Of a stretch of 64,000 nt of DNA, positions 42,539 through 50,992 are shown one piece after another (positions within the stretch are counted from its first letter, which is position 1; every line of letters starts with the position of its first letter). This DNA is from Bradyrhizobium diazoefficiens (GTDB lineage Bacteria > Pseudomonadota > Alphaproteobacteria > Rhizobiales > Xanthobacteraceae): positions 772,001 through 836,000 of the forward strand of contig NZ_JAFCJE010000001.1 of the NCBI RefSeq assembly GCF_018131185.1, given 5' to 3'. The position numbers and the translations under genes are program-made. The notes beneath the pieces were generated by a model, which was not told the origin of the DNA, searched no databases, and was given only the letters and a program-made list of their open reading frames with translations.

Positions 42539-44860
42539 ATGAACATTCTTCCCGGCAATTTGCGTTTCGGTGCGGGGCAGCCCGTCAAGCGTTTGGAAGA
42601 CCAGCGGCTGCTCACCGGGAAGGGACAGTTCATCGACGACAAGCCGCAGGACGGCGCGCTGTGGTTGCACGTGCTGCGCTCGCCGCACGCCCACGCGAAG
42701 ATCGTCTCGATCGACGCCAGCGCGGCGGCCGCGATGCCCGGCGTCACCGCGATCTACACCGGTGCCGACCTCGTCAAGGACGATATCGGCACAATTCCGA
42801 CGCTGAGCATCTTCAAGCGCCCCGACGGCAAGCCGATGACGGTGCCGCCGCGCCGGCTGCTGGCCTACGAGGTCGTGCGCTACGCCGGTGAAGCCGTGGC
42901 TGCCGTGGTGGCGTCGTCGCGCGTGGAGGCGCAGACTGCGGCCGAGGCGATCGCGGTCGAATATGACGTGCAGCCCGCGGTGGTCGATCCGGTGGAGGCC
43001 GTCAAGTCCGGTGCGCCCGTGGTATGGCCCGAGGCGCCGGACAACATCGTCGGCGCCATGAGCTATGGCGATGCGGCCAAGGTCGACGAGGCTTTCGGCA
43101 GGGCCGCGCACACCGTCGAGCTCGACATCGTCAGCCAGCGCCTCGTGCCGTCCGCGATGGAGCCGCGCTCGACCATTGCCGAGATCGACAAGAAGACCGG
43201 ACGTCTTCTCCTGCACGTGCAGTCGCAGACCCCGGCCTCGACCCGTGACGTGCTGGCGGAGGCGGTGCTGAAGCGTCCCAAGGACAGCGTCCGCGTGCTG
43301 GTGGGCGATATCGGCGGCGGCTTCGGCCAGAAGACCAACCTCTATCCGGAAGACGGTATCGTCGCTTACGCGGCGACCAAGCTGAACAAGAAGATCCGCT
43401 GGCGCGGCGACCGCACCGACGAGTTCGTCGGCGGCACCCACGGCCGCGATCTCACCTCGACGGCCTCCTTCGCGCTGGATGAGAAGGGCAAGGTGCTGGC
43501 CTATCGCGTCAAGTCGATCGGCTGCACCGGCGCTTATTCCTCGGGCGCGGCCAACATCATTCCGCTGGTGCTCGGACCGTTCGTGCAGACCGGCGTCTAC
43601 GATCTGCCGCTGGTGCATTTCGAGGTGAAGTCGGTGATGACCCACACCGCGCCGGTCGGCGCCTATCGTGGCGCCGGCCGTCCTGAGGCGGTGTTCATCG
43701 TCGAGCGCCTGTTCGACGCGGCTGCGCGAAAGGTCGGCATGGATCCGCGCGCGATCCGCAAAGCCAACTACATCAAGCCGGCGCAGCTGCCCTACACCAA
43801 TGCTGCAGGCCAGGTCTACGATTCCGGCGCCTTCGCCCACATGCTCGACCGTGCCGTGAAGCTGGCGGACTGGGACGGCTTTGCCGCGCGCAAGAAGGCG
43901 GCGAAGAAGAAAGGCCTGCTCTACGGCCGCGGCGTCACCTCCTACATCGAATGGACCGGCGGCCGTGCGCACACCGAGAAGGTCAGCCTGCACGCGACCT
44001 CGCAAGGCCGCGTCGTGCTGCATTCCGGCACCATGGCGATGGGGCAGGGGCTGCAGACCACCTACACGCAGATGATCTCCGACACACTCGGCATTCCCAT
44101 GGAGAAGATCGACGTGGTTCAGGGCGACACCGATCTCGCGCAGGGCTTTGGCAGCGTCGGCTCGCGCTCGCTGTTCGTCGGCGGCACGGCCGTTGCGGTC
44201 TCGTCCAACGATCTGATCCAGAAGGCGCGCGAGAAGGCGGCGAACGTGCTGGAAACGTCGATCGAGGACATCGAATACCAGGGCGGCATGCTTACCGTGG
44301 TCGGCACCGACCGCCGTATCAGCCTGTTCGATCTCGCCGAGAAGGAAGGCGGCGCTAAATTGAGCGTCGATTCCGAGGGTGAGGTCGACGGTCCGAGCTG
44401 GCCGAACGGCACGCATATCTGCGAGGTGGAGATCGATCCCGAGACCGGTGTCTCCAAAGTGGTGCGCTACACCACGGTCGACGACGTCGGTGTCGCCGTG
44501 AACCCGATGCTGGTCACCGGCCAGATCCATGGTGGCGTCGCGCAGGGCATCGGTCAGGCGCTGTATGAGGGCGTCTCCTACGATGCCGACGGCCAGCTCC
44601 TCACCGCCAGCTACCAGGACTATTGCATCCCGCGCGCCGACGACGTCCCGCCCATCGTGGTGACGCTGGATGATTCCGCGCCCTGCCGCACCAATCCGCT
44701 CGGCGCAAAAGGCTGCGGCGAATCCGGCGCGATCGGCGGCCCTCCTTGCGTCACCAACGGCGTGATGGATGCGCTCGCCGAGCTCGGCATCAGCCAGCTG
44801 AACACGCCACTGACGCCGCAGAAGATCTGGCAGGCGATCCGGGACGCGAAGGCGAGTTGA
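42539..44860 (+). CDS. Xanthine dehydrogenase-family molybdenum hydroxylase large subunit
   Basis: The 773-residue protein has the molybdopterin-binding fold of the xanthine dehydrogenase/CO dehydrogenase family, with GGGFGQKT, the AYRGAGRPEA loop and the catalytic Glu in KGCGESGAIGG. The AYRGAGR loop differs from the AYRCSFR loop of true aerobic CO dehydrogenase, so it is a form II-like enzyme of unknown substrate. Partners for electron transfer (2Fe-2S and FAD subunits) are normally adjacent but are absent here on both sides. Maturation would need a Mo-cytosine dinucleotide cofactor. Confidence 0.9.
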   Translation: MNILPGNLRFGAGQPVKRLEDQRLLTGKGQFIDDKPQDGALWLHVLRSPHAHAKIVSIDASAAAAMPGVTAIYTGADLVKDDIGTIPTLSIFKRPDGKPMTVPPRRLLAYEVVRYAGEAVAAVVASSRVEAQTAAEAIAVEYDVQPAVVDPVEAVKSGAPVVWPEAPDNIVGAMSYGDAAKVDEAFGRAAHTVELDIVSQRLVPSAMEPRSTIAEIDKKTGRLLLHVQSQTPASTRDVLAEAVLKRPKDSVRVLVGDIGGGFGQKTNLYPEDGIVAYAATKLNKKIRWRGDRTDEFVGGTHGRDLTSTASFALDEKGKVLAYRVKSIGCTGAYSSGAANIIPLVLGPFVQTGVYDLPLVHFEVKSVMTHTAPVGAYRGAGRPEAVFIVERLFDAAARKVGMDPRAIRKANYIKPAQLPYTNAAGQVYDSGAFAHMLDRAVKLADWDGFAARKKAAKKKGLLYGRGVTSYIEWTGGRAHTEKVSLHATSQGRVVLHSGTMAMGQGLQTTYTQMISDTLGIPMEKIDVVQGDTDLAQGFGSVGSRSLFVGGTAVAVSSNDLIQKAREKAANVLETSIEDIEYQGGMLTVVGTDRRISLFDLAEKEGGAKLSVDSEGEVDGPSWPNGTHICEVEIDPETGVSKVVRYTTVDDVGVAVNPMLVTGQIHGGVAQGIGQALYEGVSYDADGQLLTASYQDYCIPRADDVPPIVVTLDDSAPCRTNPLGAKGCGESGAIGGPPCVTNGVMDALAELGISQLNTPLTPQKIWQAIRDAKAS

Positions 44861-44877
44861 CGCTTTCAACCGCGTCT

Positions 44878-44964
44878 CGTCATTGCGAGCGCAGCGAAGC
44901 AATCCAGAAACTCTCCGCGGAAGCGGTCTGGATTGCTTCGTCGCAAGAGCTCCTCGCAATGACG
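44878..44964 (+). repeat. 87-bp palindromic intergenic repeat, copy 2 of 3
   Basis: Same orientation as the copy at 934-1019, with GAAGCAATCCAG and CTGGATTGCTTC arms around CCGCGG. It separates two convergent genes, with 17 and 10 bases to their stop codons, and is the only candidate terminator there. Confidence 0.85.
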
Positions 44965-44974
44965 GAGGAGAGAG

Positions 44975-46171
44975 CTAAATCCCCAGCATCATCTTCGCAA
45001 TGATGTCGCGCTGGATTTCCGATGTGCCGCCGAAGATGGTGTAGGCGCGGCCGTTGAGATATTCCGGCACCACCGTCAGCATCTCCTCCGGCGTCGGCGG
45101 CTCGTGATTGAGCTTGTAGAGCGGGCGCATTGGTTCGACCGCGAGAGCGTCGTGGCCGATCACGTCGGCCCCTAACCGCGTCACGGCCTGACGGATCTCG
45201 CTGTTGCGCAGCTTCAGGATCGACGATACCGCGCCGGGATTTTGTCCCGTCTGCAGCGCCGAGAGCACGCGCAGCTCCGTCATCTCGAGCGCATCGATGT
45301 CGACCTCGACTTCCGAGATGCGCGTCGCGATGTCGGGGCTGTCGATGGCGCGGCCGGTCAGGTCGGATTCGGCGAGATCCGCGATCGCCTTCAAGCCTTC
45401 GCGAAGTTTCGCCGACGCAATGCCCGAGCCGCGCTCGAATTCGAGCAGGTATTTGCCGTAGGTCCAGCCCTTGCCTTCCTCGCCGACGCGGTTGGCGACG
45501 GGCACGCGGACGTCGTCGAAGAACACCTGGTTGACCTCGTGGTCGCCGCCGATGGTGAGAATGGGTCGCGTGGTGATGCCCGGGGTCTTCATGTCGATCA
45601 GGATGAAGCTGATGCCGTCCTGCTGCCGTGGCCCGTCGCTTGTGCGCACCAGCGCGAACATGCGGTTGGCATGATGCGCATGCGTGGTCCAGATCTTGGT
45701 GCCGTTGATGATGTAATCGTCGCCGTCACGCACGGCGCGCGTCTTCAGCGAGGACAGATCGGAGCCGGAGCCCGGCTCGGAATAGCCCTGGCACCAATAG
45801 TCTTCGCCAGAGAGTATCCGCGGCAAGTAGAAGTTCTTCTGCTCAGGGCTGCCGAAACCGATGATCACGGGCCCGACCATCTTCACGCCCATCACGTTGA
45901 CATTGGGCACGCCGGCGCGTGCGGACTCCGTCTCGAAGATCCAGCGCTGCGCCGGCGTCCAATCCGGCCCGCCATGCTCGACCGGCCAGCCCGGCGCGCC
46001 CCAGCCCTGCCGGTGCAGCGCACGCTGCCAGGCCATGCCGATGTCGGGGTCGGAGAACACCGACGGCGTCAGCGCGGTCGCGCGCTTCATCTCCTCGGTG
46101 AGATTCTTCGCGATGAAAGCGCGCACCTCGCTCTGGAAGGCGCGCTCCTCGGCATTGAACGTGAGGTCCAT
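44975..46171 (-). CDS. Acyl-CoA dehydrogenase
   Basis: The 398-residue protein has the three-part acyl-CoA dehydrogenase fold: GAPGWPVEHGG, WCQGYSEPGSGSDLSSLKTR and the end motif FGGTSEIQRDIIAKMM. It is an FAD enzyme that oxidises acyl-CoA at the alpha-beta bond and passes electrons to ETF. It is the last gene of a three-gene operon (enoyl-CoA hydratase, second acyl-CoA dehydrogenase, this gene) with 15 bases to the gene before. Two unlike dehydrogenase subunits in one operon may form a heteromer, as known for steroid side-chain enzymes. Confidence 0.92.
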   Translation of the reverse strand: MDLTFNAEERAFQSEVRAFIAKNLTEEMKRATALTPSVFSDPDIGMAWQRALHRQGWGAPGWPVEHGGPDWTPAQRWIFETESARAGVPNVNVMGVKMVGPVIIGFGSPEQKNFYLPRILSGEDYWCQGYSEPGSGSDLSSLKTRAVRDGDDYIINGTKIWTTHAHHANRMFALVRTSDGPRQQDGISFILIDMKTPGITTRPILTIGGDHEVNQVFFDDVRVPVANRVGEEGKGWTYGKYLLEFERGSGIASAKLREGLKAIADLAESDLTGRAIDSPDIATRISEVEVDIDALEMTELRVLSALQTGQNPGAVSSILKLRNSEIRQAVTRLGADVIGHDALAVEPMRPLYKLNHEPPTPEEMLTVVPEYLNGRAYTIFGGTSEIQRDIIAKMMLGI

Positions 46172-46186
46172 GAGGCTCTCCGGGTG

Positions 46187-47326
46187 TCAGGCTCTGCGGC
46201 CAAGCTCGGCGTGGCGGGCGTAGTGGTGCGCGCTGCCGCCGAACAGCGTATCGAAGGCGACGAGCCGCTTGAAATAGGCGCCGACCTCGAGCTCCTCGGT
46301 GACGCCCATTCCGCCATGGAGCTGGATCGATTGCTCGCCGACGAAGCGGGCGCATCTGCCGATCTTCGCCTTCGCGCCGGAAGCTGCTCGCGCGCGCTCG
46401 ACCGGCGGGCTATCGGCTTTCAGCGCGGCCCGAAGCGCCATCGACCGCGACTCGTCGACCTGCATCGCCATGTCGGCGAGGCGGTGGCGGATCACCTGGT
46501 TGGCCGAGAGCGGCCGGCCGAACTGCTTGCGGATCTTGGTGTATTCGAGCGTGGTGTCGAGCAGCGTCTGCATGATGCCGACGGCTTCCGCAGCCAGCGC
46601 GGCCATGGCGCCATCGACGACCCATTCGATCGCGGGCAGCGCATCATGGCCGTCGCCGAGCAGGGCGTCCTCGGGCAGATGCACGTCGGAGAGCTCGATG
46701 TTGCAGGCGCGTCCACCGCCGAGACGCGCATAGTCGGAGATGGCGAGGCTATCCGCCGTCGCCGGCACCACGAACAGGCCGATCCGCCCCGAAGGGCCGT
46801 GATGATCATGGATGAGGGCGGAGACGATGATCTCATCGGCGGCATGCCCGTCGAGTACGGCGATCTTGCTGCCGGACAGGCGCCAGCTCTGCGCGGTCTT
46901 GGTGGCGCTGGTGGCGACCTTGGCGAGGTCGAACCGTGCGGCGCGCTCGGAATGTGCAAACGCAAGCTTCAGTGATCCGTCGGCGACCTTGGGCAGGCTC
47001 GCCTGCTTCTGCTCATTGGTGCCGCATCTGGCGATCAGTGCGGCTCCCAGCACCACGGTCGCGACGTAGGGCTCCGACACCAGTCCGCGCCCGAAGGCCT
47101 CCATCAGGATGCCGATCTCGACCGCGCCGCCGCCGAGCCCGTCGAATTCTTCGGGCAGCGGCAGCGCCAGCCAGCCGAGCTCGGCGAATTGTTTCCACAC
47201 CGAAGGGCTGAAGCCGAGCGGATCGTTCGCCATCCTGCGGCGGTGATCGGCATCGTAGCTTCCGGCCACGAAGCGCTCCGCGCTCTCGCGCAGCAGCCTT
47301 TGCTCGTCGCTGAGATTGAGGTCCAT
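46187..47326 (-). CDS. Acyl-CoA dehydrogenase (second subunit type)
   Basis: The 379-residue protein is a divergent acyl-CoA dehydrogenase: MDLNLSDEQRLLRESAERFV, ELGWLALPLPEEFDGLGGG, and IQLHGGMGVTEELEVGAYFKR near the end. It is shorter than its neighbour and belongs to the FadE branch often paired with a partner. It starts 5 bases after the hydratase stop, so these are co-translated. Substrate unknown; the operon looks like partial beta-oxidation of an unusual acyl-CoA. Confidence 0.9.
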   Translation of the reverse strand: MDLNLSDEQRLLRESAERFVAGSYDADHRRRMANDPLGFSPSVWKQFAELGWLALPLPEEFDGLGGGAVEIGILMEAFGRGLVSEPYVATVVLGAALIARCGTNEQKQASLPKVADGSLKLAFAHSERAARFDLAKVATSATKTAQSWRLSGSKIAVLDGHAADEIIVSALIHDHHGPSGRIGLFVVPATADSLAISDYARLGGGRACNIELSDVHLPEDALLGDGHDALPAIEWVVDGAMAALAAEAVGIMQTLLDTTLEYTKIRKQFGRPLSANQVIRHRLADMAMQVDESRSMALRAALKADSPPVERARAASGAKAKIGRCARFVGEQSIQLHGGMGVTEELEVGAYFKRLVAFDTLFGGSAHHYARHAELGRRA

Positions 47327-47331
47327 GTTGT

Positions 47332-48186
47332 CTACTCCGCCGCCGCCGGCGGCTTGCGCACGGAGGGATGCAGGCCCGAGGGATCGACGATCATGCCGAA
47401 CTCCTGAAGATTGTGCGCGTGGCAGAGCTGATGCAGCGCAAAGGCCTGGTCGATCGCGGCGGGCTGGCCCATCACGTCGACCGAGCGGTTCACGGCTTCC
47501 TTGGTCATCTTCAGCGCGAAGGACGGCTTTGCAGCGATCCTGCGGGCCAGCTCCAACACGCGAGACGACAGCTCCGCGCGCGGTACGATTTGATTGACCA
47601 TCCCGAGCTGGTGCGCTTCCTGCGCGCTCCAATTGTCGGCCGTGAACAGGAACTCCTTCGCCTTGCGCGGCCCGAGCTCCCAGGGATGCACGAACCATTC
47701 GACCCCGCAGACGCCCATGGTCACGACAGGGTCGCAGAACTGCGCGTCGTCGCTGGCGATGATGAGATCGCAGGCCCAGGCCAGCATCAGCCCGCCGGCG
47801 ATGCATTTGCCGTGGACCTCGGCGATCGTGGGCTTGGCGAGGTTGCGCCAGCGCCGCGTGATCTGGAGATAAATCTCCTGTTCGCGGGCGAAGCGGCCAT
47901 GGGCATTGGGCTCGGCAAAACCGCCCCAATTTCCGATGGGTGGAAAATCGACGCCGGCGGTATTCTTGCCGCCGGGACGCAGATCATGGCCCGAGGAGAA
48001 GTGCGGGCCATTGCCGGCGAGAATGATCACCTTGACCGAAACGTCCTGCACCGCCGCGTCGAAGGCGGCATTGAGGTCGTAGGTCATTTGCAGGTTCTGC
48101 GCGTTGCGCGCCTCAGGCCGATTCATCACGACCCGGACGATTGCCGGGTCCGGCCGTTCCACGAGGATGGTCTCGAACGAGCTCAT
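47332..48186 (-). CDS. Enoyl-CoA hydratase/isomerase family protein
   Basis: The 284-residue crotonase-fold protein has VRVVMNRPEARNAQN, the oxyanion-hole segment FSSGHDLRPGG, and VHGKCIAGGLMLAWACDLI. The catalytic Glu pair of canonical hydratases is not clearly kept (MGVCGVEWF at the usual site), so hydratase versus other crotonase activity is open. First gene of the operon; the ATG at 48186 is the conserved-looking start. Confidence 0.88.
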   Translation of the reverse strand: MSSFETILVERPDPAIVRVVMNRPEARNAQNLQMTYDLNAAFDAAVQDVSVKVIILAGNGPHFSSGHDLRPGGKNTAGVDFPPIGNWGGFAEPNAHGRFAREQEIYLQITRRWRNLAKPTIAEVHGKCIAGGLMLAWACDLIIASDDAQFCDPVVTMGVCGVEWFVHPWELGPRKAKEFLFTADNWSAQEAHQLGMVNQIVPRAELSSRVLELARRIAAKPSFALKMTKEAVNRSVDVMGQPAAIDQAFALHQLCHAHNLQEFGMIVDPSGLHPSVRKPPAAAE

Positions 48187-48291
48187 CGCGTTTTCCCTGG
48201 CGTTTCCGCTTATGTTTTGCCGGAGTTGACTATGTCGGCCTGCGATAGGCAAGAGGCTTGCGTCAGCCGGCTGGACGCGCTCATCCTGCCG

Positions 48292-48380
48292 TCATTCCGT
48301 GACGCGAACCGAACCCGGAATCTCGACATTCTCAGGTGCGCGCAATTGCGCACCATAGTTCGCTTCGTGCCCCGGAATGA
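48292..48380. repeat. Palindromic repeat between divergent genes
   Basis: Outer arms TCATTCCG (48292-48299) and CGGAATGA (48373-48380), inner arms GGTGCGC (48335-48341) and GCGCACC (48348-48354) around GCAATT. This matches the style of dispersed Bradyrhizobium repeats. It lies in the 263-base gap upstream of both the hydratase operon and lemA. Confidence 0.7.
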
Positions 48381-48449
48381 TGGAACAAATCTCGACACTC
48401 CGCGTGTCCGATCTGGTAGTTTGCGGCAGATTCCACCGGGAGAAATTTA

Positions 48450-49064
48450 ATGCGCAAGATCCTGACCGTGCTGGCGGCGCTGGCCTCGCTGAGCCTCACC
48501 AATTGCGGCTACAACGCGATCCAGAGCGAGGACGAGCAGATCAAGGCCAACTGGTCCGAGGTCGTGAACCAGTATCAGCGCCGCGCCGACCTCGTGCCCA
48601 ACCTCGTCAATTCGGTGAAGGGTTTTGCGCAACAGGAGAAGGACGTGCTCCTCGGGGTCACCAATGCGCGCGCCAAGGTCGGCAGCATCCAGGCGACGCC
48701 GGAGGTGCTGAACGATCCCGCCGCGTTCCAGAAATTCCAGGCGGCCCAGGGCGAACTCTCCAGCGCGCTGTCACGGCTGCTGGTCGTCACCGAGAACTAC
48801 CCGCAGCTCAAGTCGGACGCCCTGTTCAAGGACCTGATGTCGCAGCTCGAGGGCACCGAGAACCGCATCACGGTGGCGCGCAACCGCTACATCAAGGCGG
48901 TACAGGATTATAACGTCACCATCCGCTCCTTCCCGAGCAACCTCACTGCGATGATGTTCGGCTACAAGGAGAAGCCGAACTTCTCGGTCGCGAACGAGAA
49001 GGAGATCTCGACCGCGCCGAAAGTGGACTTCAACCCGGCACCGGCGCCGACGCCGTCGAAGTAG
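48450..49064 (+). CDS. lemA: LemA family lipoprotein
   Basis: The 204-residue protein has a lipoprotein signal ending in LTNCG and then the LemA four-helix region: DEQIKANWSEVVNQYQRRAD, LVPNLVNSVKGFA, and a C-terminal helix with ENRITVARNRYIKAVQDYN. It is probably anchored to a membrane facing the periplasm. GGGAG is 8 bases before the ATG. It heads a lemA-TPM-TPM gene cluster, a widespread arrangement; molecular function is unknown. Confidence 0.92.
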   Translation: MRKILTVLAALASLSLTNCGYNAIQSEDEQIKANWSEVVNQYQRRADLVPNLVNSVKGFAQQEKDVLLGVTNARAKVGSIQATPEVLNDPAAFQKFQAAQGELSSALSRLLVVTENYPQLKSDALFKDLMSQLEGTENRITVARNRYIKAVQDYNVTIRSFPSNLTAMMFGYKEKPNFSVANEKEISTAPKVDFNPAPAPTPSK

Positions 49065-49097
49065 CGCACTTCCCACATGTCCGCCGCACCCACCGCA

Positions 49098-49262
49098 GTC
49101 ATTCCCCGCGACCCGGCTGCGCCAAGGCTTCGCCGCGGTTTCGGTTTTGGGCGCGCCGAAGCTGCAGCGAAGGCGGCAAGCGGGGAATCCAGTACGCCGC
49201 GGCCTTTCCGTAGCCCGCTGGCGTCTCTGGAATACTGGATCGCCCGGTCAAGCCGGGCGATG
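49098..49262. repeat. Mosaic intergenic repeat between lemA and the TPM gene
   Basis: Module B (CGCCAAGGCTTCGCCG and CAGCGAAGGCGGCAAG, about 49100-49189) is followed by module A in inverted orientation (TCTGGAATACTGGATCGCCC to GCCGGGCGAT). The same modules are at 5815-6053 in another arrangement. The last bases of the repeat include the ATG used by the next gene. Confidence 0.8.
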
Positions 49263-50174
49263 ACACTGAGGTTGTGGCGCGGGCGTTCGGACTTCTCTGT
49301 GTTTGTCCTGGCCGTCGCACTCGTCTTCGCTTCTGCTTTCCCCGCTTCAGCCGACGTCGCCGTGCCCCCGCTCACGGGCCGCGTGGTCGATCAGACCGGC
49401 ACGCTCTCCAGCAGCGACGTCGCGTCGCTCACGCAAAAGCTGCGCGACTTCGAGGCGCGCAAGGGCAGCCAGATCGCCGTCCTGATCGTGCCGACCACGC
49501 AGCCGGAGACGATCGAGCAGTTCTCGATCCGCGTCGCGGAGGCCTGGAAAATCGGCCGCAAGAAGGTCGACGACGGCGCGATCCTCGTCGTCGCCAAGAA
49601 CGACCGGCATTTGCGCATCGAGGTCGGCTACGGCCTCGAGGGCGCGCTGACCGATGTCACCTCGCGGCGGATCATCGACGAGGACATCACCCCCAAGTTC
49701 AGAAGCGGTGACTTCGCCGCAGGCATCGGCGCGGGCGTCGATCGCATGATGCGGGTGGTTGATGGTGAGCCGCTGCCGTCCCCCTCGCGCAGCGTCAACT
49801 TCTCTCACAATCTGGACGACATCGCGCCGGTGCTTGCCGTGTCGCTGTTTGCCTCGATTGGCGTCGGCGGGTTCTTCCGGGCCATGCTGGGACGGCTGCT
49901 CGGATCACTGGTGACCGGGGGCATCATCGCGGCGATCACCTGGCTCATTCTCGGCTCCGCCGCGCTTGCCGCGGCCGTCGGGGTGCTCGGCTTCATCATC
50001 GGATTTGTCGCTGATCTGTTTTCGGCGATCACGCCGGGCACCGGCCGCTCGCGCGGCGGCTCGTGGTCGAGCGGTTCATCGGGCGGCTGGAGCAGCGGAT
50101 CGTCGAGCGACAGCGGCAGCTTCAGCGGTGGCGGCGGCAGCTTTGGCGGCGGCGGCGCCTCGGGGAGCTGGTAG
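49260..50174 (+). CDS. TPM-domain membrane protein (YgcG-like)
   Basis: The 304-residue protein has a signal peptide (residues 10-30, ending ASA), a periplasmic TPM_phosphatase domain (VVDQTGTLSSSDVASLTQKL, LIVPTTQPETIEQFSIRVAE, DRHLRIEVGYGLEGALTD), two membrane helices and a Gly/Ser-rich tail. YgcG-like proteins accompany LemA. The ATG at 49260 is inside the end of a repeat element; longer frames reach back through the repeat and are artefacts. Five bases separate it from the next gene. Confidence 0.88.
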   Translation: MTLRLWRGRSDFSVFVLAVALVFASAFPASADVAVPPLTGRVVDQTGTLSSSDVASLTQKLRDFEARKGSQIAVLIVPTTQPETIEQFSIRVAEAWKIGRKKVDDGAILVVAKNDRHLRIEVGYGLEGALTDVTSRRIIDEDITPKFRSGDFAAGIGAGVDRMMRVVDGEPLPSPSRSVNFSHNLDDIAPVLAVSLFASIGVGGFFRAMLGRLLGSLVTGGIIAAITWLILGSAALAAAVGVLGFIIGFVADLFSAITPGTGRSRGGSWSSGSSGGWSSGSSSDSGSFSGGGGSFGGGGASGSW

Positions 50175-50179
50175 CGGTC

Positions 50180-50677
50180 ATGAGCATCAAGCGCATTGCC
50201 AGGCATCTCCTGCAGCATCATTGGCGGGCGAAGCAGATTTTTCCGCAAGCCGTGCTGGAACGCGTCGAGCAGGCGATCAAGCGGGGCGAGGCCACCCATT
50301 CGGGCCAGGTCCGCTTCGTGGTCGAAGGCGCACTCGACGGCGCGCCGCTCTTCCGCAACCAGTCGGCGCGCGAGCGCGCGATCGACGTGTTCTCGCATTT
50401 GCGCATCTGGGACACCGCGCACAACAACGGCGTCCTCATCTATCTCCTGCTTGCCGATCGCGACGTCGAGATCGTCGCCGACCGCGGCATCCACGCCAAG
50501 GTCGGTGCCGAAGGCTGGGAAAGCATCTGCCGCGCCATGGAGGCCGAGTTCGCTGCCGGCCAGTTCGAGCGCGGCGTCATCGCCGGCATCGAAGCAGTGT
50601 CGCGCGAGCTGGCACGGCATTTCCCGCCGCAGGGCCGGCACGCGAACGAGCTGCCGGATGCGCCGGTCGTGATGTGA
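50180..50677 (+). CDS. TPM-domain protein
   Basis: The 165-residue protein carries a second TPM-type domain (about residues 20-160), with QSARERAIDVFSHLRIWDT, NNGVLIYLLLADRDVEIVAD and GRGI-like metal/phosphate-binding surroundings (RGIHAKVGAEGWE). There is no signal peptide, so it is probably cytosolic or associated with the membrane by its neighbour. It starts 5 bases after the preceding TPM gene, completing the operon with lemA. Confidence 0.85.
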   Translation: MSIKRIARHLLQHHWRAKQIFPQAVLERVEQAIKRGEATHSGQVRFVVEGALDGAPLFRNQSARERAIDVFSHLRIWDTAHNNGVLIYLLLADRDVEIVADRGIHAKVGAEGWESICRAMEAEFAAGQFERGVIAGIEAVSRELARHFPPQGRHANELPDAPVVM

Positions 50678-50698
50678 CGGAGCGCGCGTCGCGCGCTC

Positions 50699-50785
50699 CG
50701 TAATTGCGAGGAGCTCTTGCGACGAAGCAATCCAGAGTATTTCCGCGGAGGGACTCTGGATTGCTTCGCTGCGCTCGCAATGACG
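50699..50785 (-). repeat. 87-bp palindromic intergenic repeat, copy 3 of 3
   Basis: Inverted relative to the copies at 934 and 44878; its reverse complement is almost the same as copy 2, including GAGCTCCTCGCAAT. It follows the TPM operon by 22 bases and may terminate it. The remaining 50786-50992 contains nothing recognisable except AT-richer DNA before the next gene, where its promoter should be. Confidence 0.85.
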
Positions 50786-50992
50786 GTGAGGGAGCGTCAT
50801 TGCGTCTCATTCCGCGGCCGTTCATCTTGCCCCGGTTACAAATTGTTTCACGCCCGCCACACCGGTTCCATCTTCCCGGCTCAATTCAGCCCCTGATGAC
50901 TTCCTAAAATTTCGGTAAGCGGGTCCGCAAGTAAGGATTTCGCAAGCAATGAAAGTTACCAAAAGGTCAACCCCGACTGGAGTATTTGAGCC

